DNA of 31,669 nt from DASYSA01 sp036003885. GTDB lineage: Bacteria; Acidobacteriota; Blastocatellia; UBA7656. The position numbers were made by a program, and so were the translations under genes. The stretch covers positions 1 through 31,669 of the forward strand of contig DASYSA010000728.1 in the NCBI GenBank assembly GCA_036003885.1, written 5' to 3'. The stretch's first letter is position 1. Each line of letters begins with the position of its first letter. Shown here piece after piece: positions 31,152 to 31,669 of this stretch. The notes beneath the pieces were generated by a model. It was not told where the DNA came from. It saw only the letters and a program-made list of their open reading frames with translations, and did not search any database.

Positions 31152-31499
31152 CTAGGCACGATTGCGCGCCTTTCGCTTGTTTCCCGTGGAAGGTTCCTTC
31201 TTGCCGCGAAGCCGCTCTCTTTCGGCGTTTTCGCGTTCGACCGCAACGCGTTCGAGGCTGCGCGACTCATCTATTATTCTCTCAAACAAGCGGCGAACAG
31301 CTTCCGCCTCGAGCGGTCCTTTGTTGATCTTCACGACGTGCTGGACCACCTCTCGCTCGCGTTCGGGCAGATAGATCGGCAGCCCTCGCTCGCGTTTGAT
31401 TCGTCCTATCTCGATTGCACAATGGGCGCGACGGTTGAGCAGCTCAACCAGCTCCTGGTCGACTCGATCAATTTCGTCTCGCCAATCTTCTATATCCAA
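31152..31499 (-). CDS. Chorismate mutase (AroQ class)
   Basis: A 115-residue protein that converts chorismate to prephenate, the substrate of TyrA. It is all-helical with the AroQ pattern: WRDEIDRVDQELVELLNRRA (6-25), HCAIEIGRIKRERGLPIYLPEREREVV (26-52, with the active-site Arg/Lys and Glu residues), then a third helix ending FERIIDESRSLERV. A basic tail (ERLRGKKEPSTGNKRKARNRA) follows and looks disordered. The start is TTG at 31499; no ATG is available in frame. A GGGGG lies about eight bases upstream. It lies 133 bases upstream of aroF on the same strand, consistent with one aromatic amino-acid unit. Confidence 0.85.
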   Translation of the reverse strand: MDIEDWRDEIDRVDQELVELLNRRAHCAIEIGRIKRERGLPIYLPEREREVVQHVVKINKGPLEAEAVRRLFERIIDESRSLERVAVERENAERERLRGKKEPSTGNKRKARNRA

Positions 31500-31551
31500 T
31501 CGATAGCCCCGTCCCAGGCAGATTGCATCTTACCTCGCCGTGACGCGAATG

Positions 31552-31650
31552 GGGAAATGCGAAATTCGAAATTCGGGCCTTTCGCAGTTCACCCGGCGCA
31601 TTTCGCACTTCGCATTTCGAATTTCGCATTTCTCATTTCGCATTTCTTCA
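31552..31650. repeat. Heptad inverted element, family C, asymmetric
   Basis: Three left units (31555-31575, AAATGCG, AAATTCG) and about seven right units (31597-31648, TCGCATT/TCGAATT). It lies upstream of the chorismate mutase start and includes the end of the gene entering from the right. Confidence 0.8.
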
Positions 31651-31669
31651 CACCGAATTCCTCGATGAA
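31589..31669 (-). CDS. Possible C-terminal end of a gene entering from the right edge
   Basis: On the minus strand, one frame reads FIEEFGVKK and then continues through the heptad repeat to a TGA at 31589-31591. Only about 26 residues are visible, of which the last 17 or so come from the repeat. The FIEEFGVK segment looks like real coding sequence, and its position upstream of chorismate mutase suggests an aromatic-pathway gene, but it cannot be identified. Confidence 0.35.
   Translation of the reverse strand, partial: FIEEFGVKKCEMRNAKFEMRSAKCAG

Overview
The window looks like a chromosomal segment of a soil- or environment-type Gram-negative bacterium. GC content is moderate and the genes are mostly vertical housekeeping, secretion and redox functions. 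The gene mix resembles Acidobacteriota of the Blastocatellia kind: DUF1080 and F5/8-type C proteins, a multi-cytochrome oxidoreductase operon, an ECF sigma factor with anti-sigma proteins, hut genes, and an aroF/tyrA/chorismate mutase group. That taxonomic guess is inference only. I saw no rRNA, tRNA, CRISPR array, transposase or phage gene.

Layout: 1-817 is a partial lytic transglycosylase (minus). 818-1906 is sparse and holds one 67-residue small gene with a strong ribosome binding site. 1907-4744 (plus) carries a secreted triple F5/8-type C protein, a DUF1080 (3-keto-disaccharide hydrolase-like) protein and a small hypothetical. 4990-13597 (plus) is a tight run of nine genes: a possible lipocalin-like protein, an Old Yellow Enzyme-like flavin oxidoreductase, two paralogous membrane-anchored di-haem cytochromes each followed by a four-helix membrane protein, a GMC oxidoreductase, and two small beta-rich proteins of unknown function. 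A BON-domain protein follows at 13753-14118. It reads as one pathway that oxidises an alcohol or lipid-like substrate and passes electrons to c-type cytochromes. The substrate is not evident.

14150-16360 (minus) is an ECF sigma factor with two anti-sigma proteins, one ChrR/cupin type and one RskA type. 16638-20374 (minus) is a surface-glycan set (GT39-like, methyltransferase, GT2). 20490-24334 (minus) contains hutU and hutH, split by an oppositely oriented DUF5658 membrane gene. 24560-25891 (plus) has a RimI-like acetyltransferase and a nucleotidyltransferase. 25933-31669 (minus) has a thiolase, a lipoprotein, an ApaH/PP-type phosphatase, tyrA, aroF, chorismate mutase and the end of another gene.

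The most unusual feature is a set of about ten intergenic elements built from tandem 7-bp units facing each other as inverted arms, in four sequence families: GCGTTTT/ACGTTTT, AGGATTT/AGGATCT, GCGAAAT/TCGAAAT and TCGTTNG. All lie between co-directional genes, and the eight complete ones begin within about 12 bases of the upstream stop codon or overlap it. None lies in a convergent or divergent gap. One supplies the last six codons and the stop of aroF and touches the tyrA start codon; another exactly fills the gap between a stop codon and the thiolase start codon. They resemble in principle the heptanucleotide STRR sequences known from cyanobacteria, but with inverted pairing and a link to gene 3' ends.
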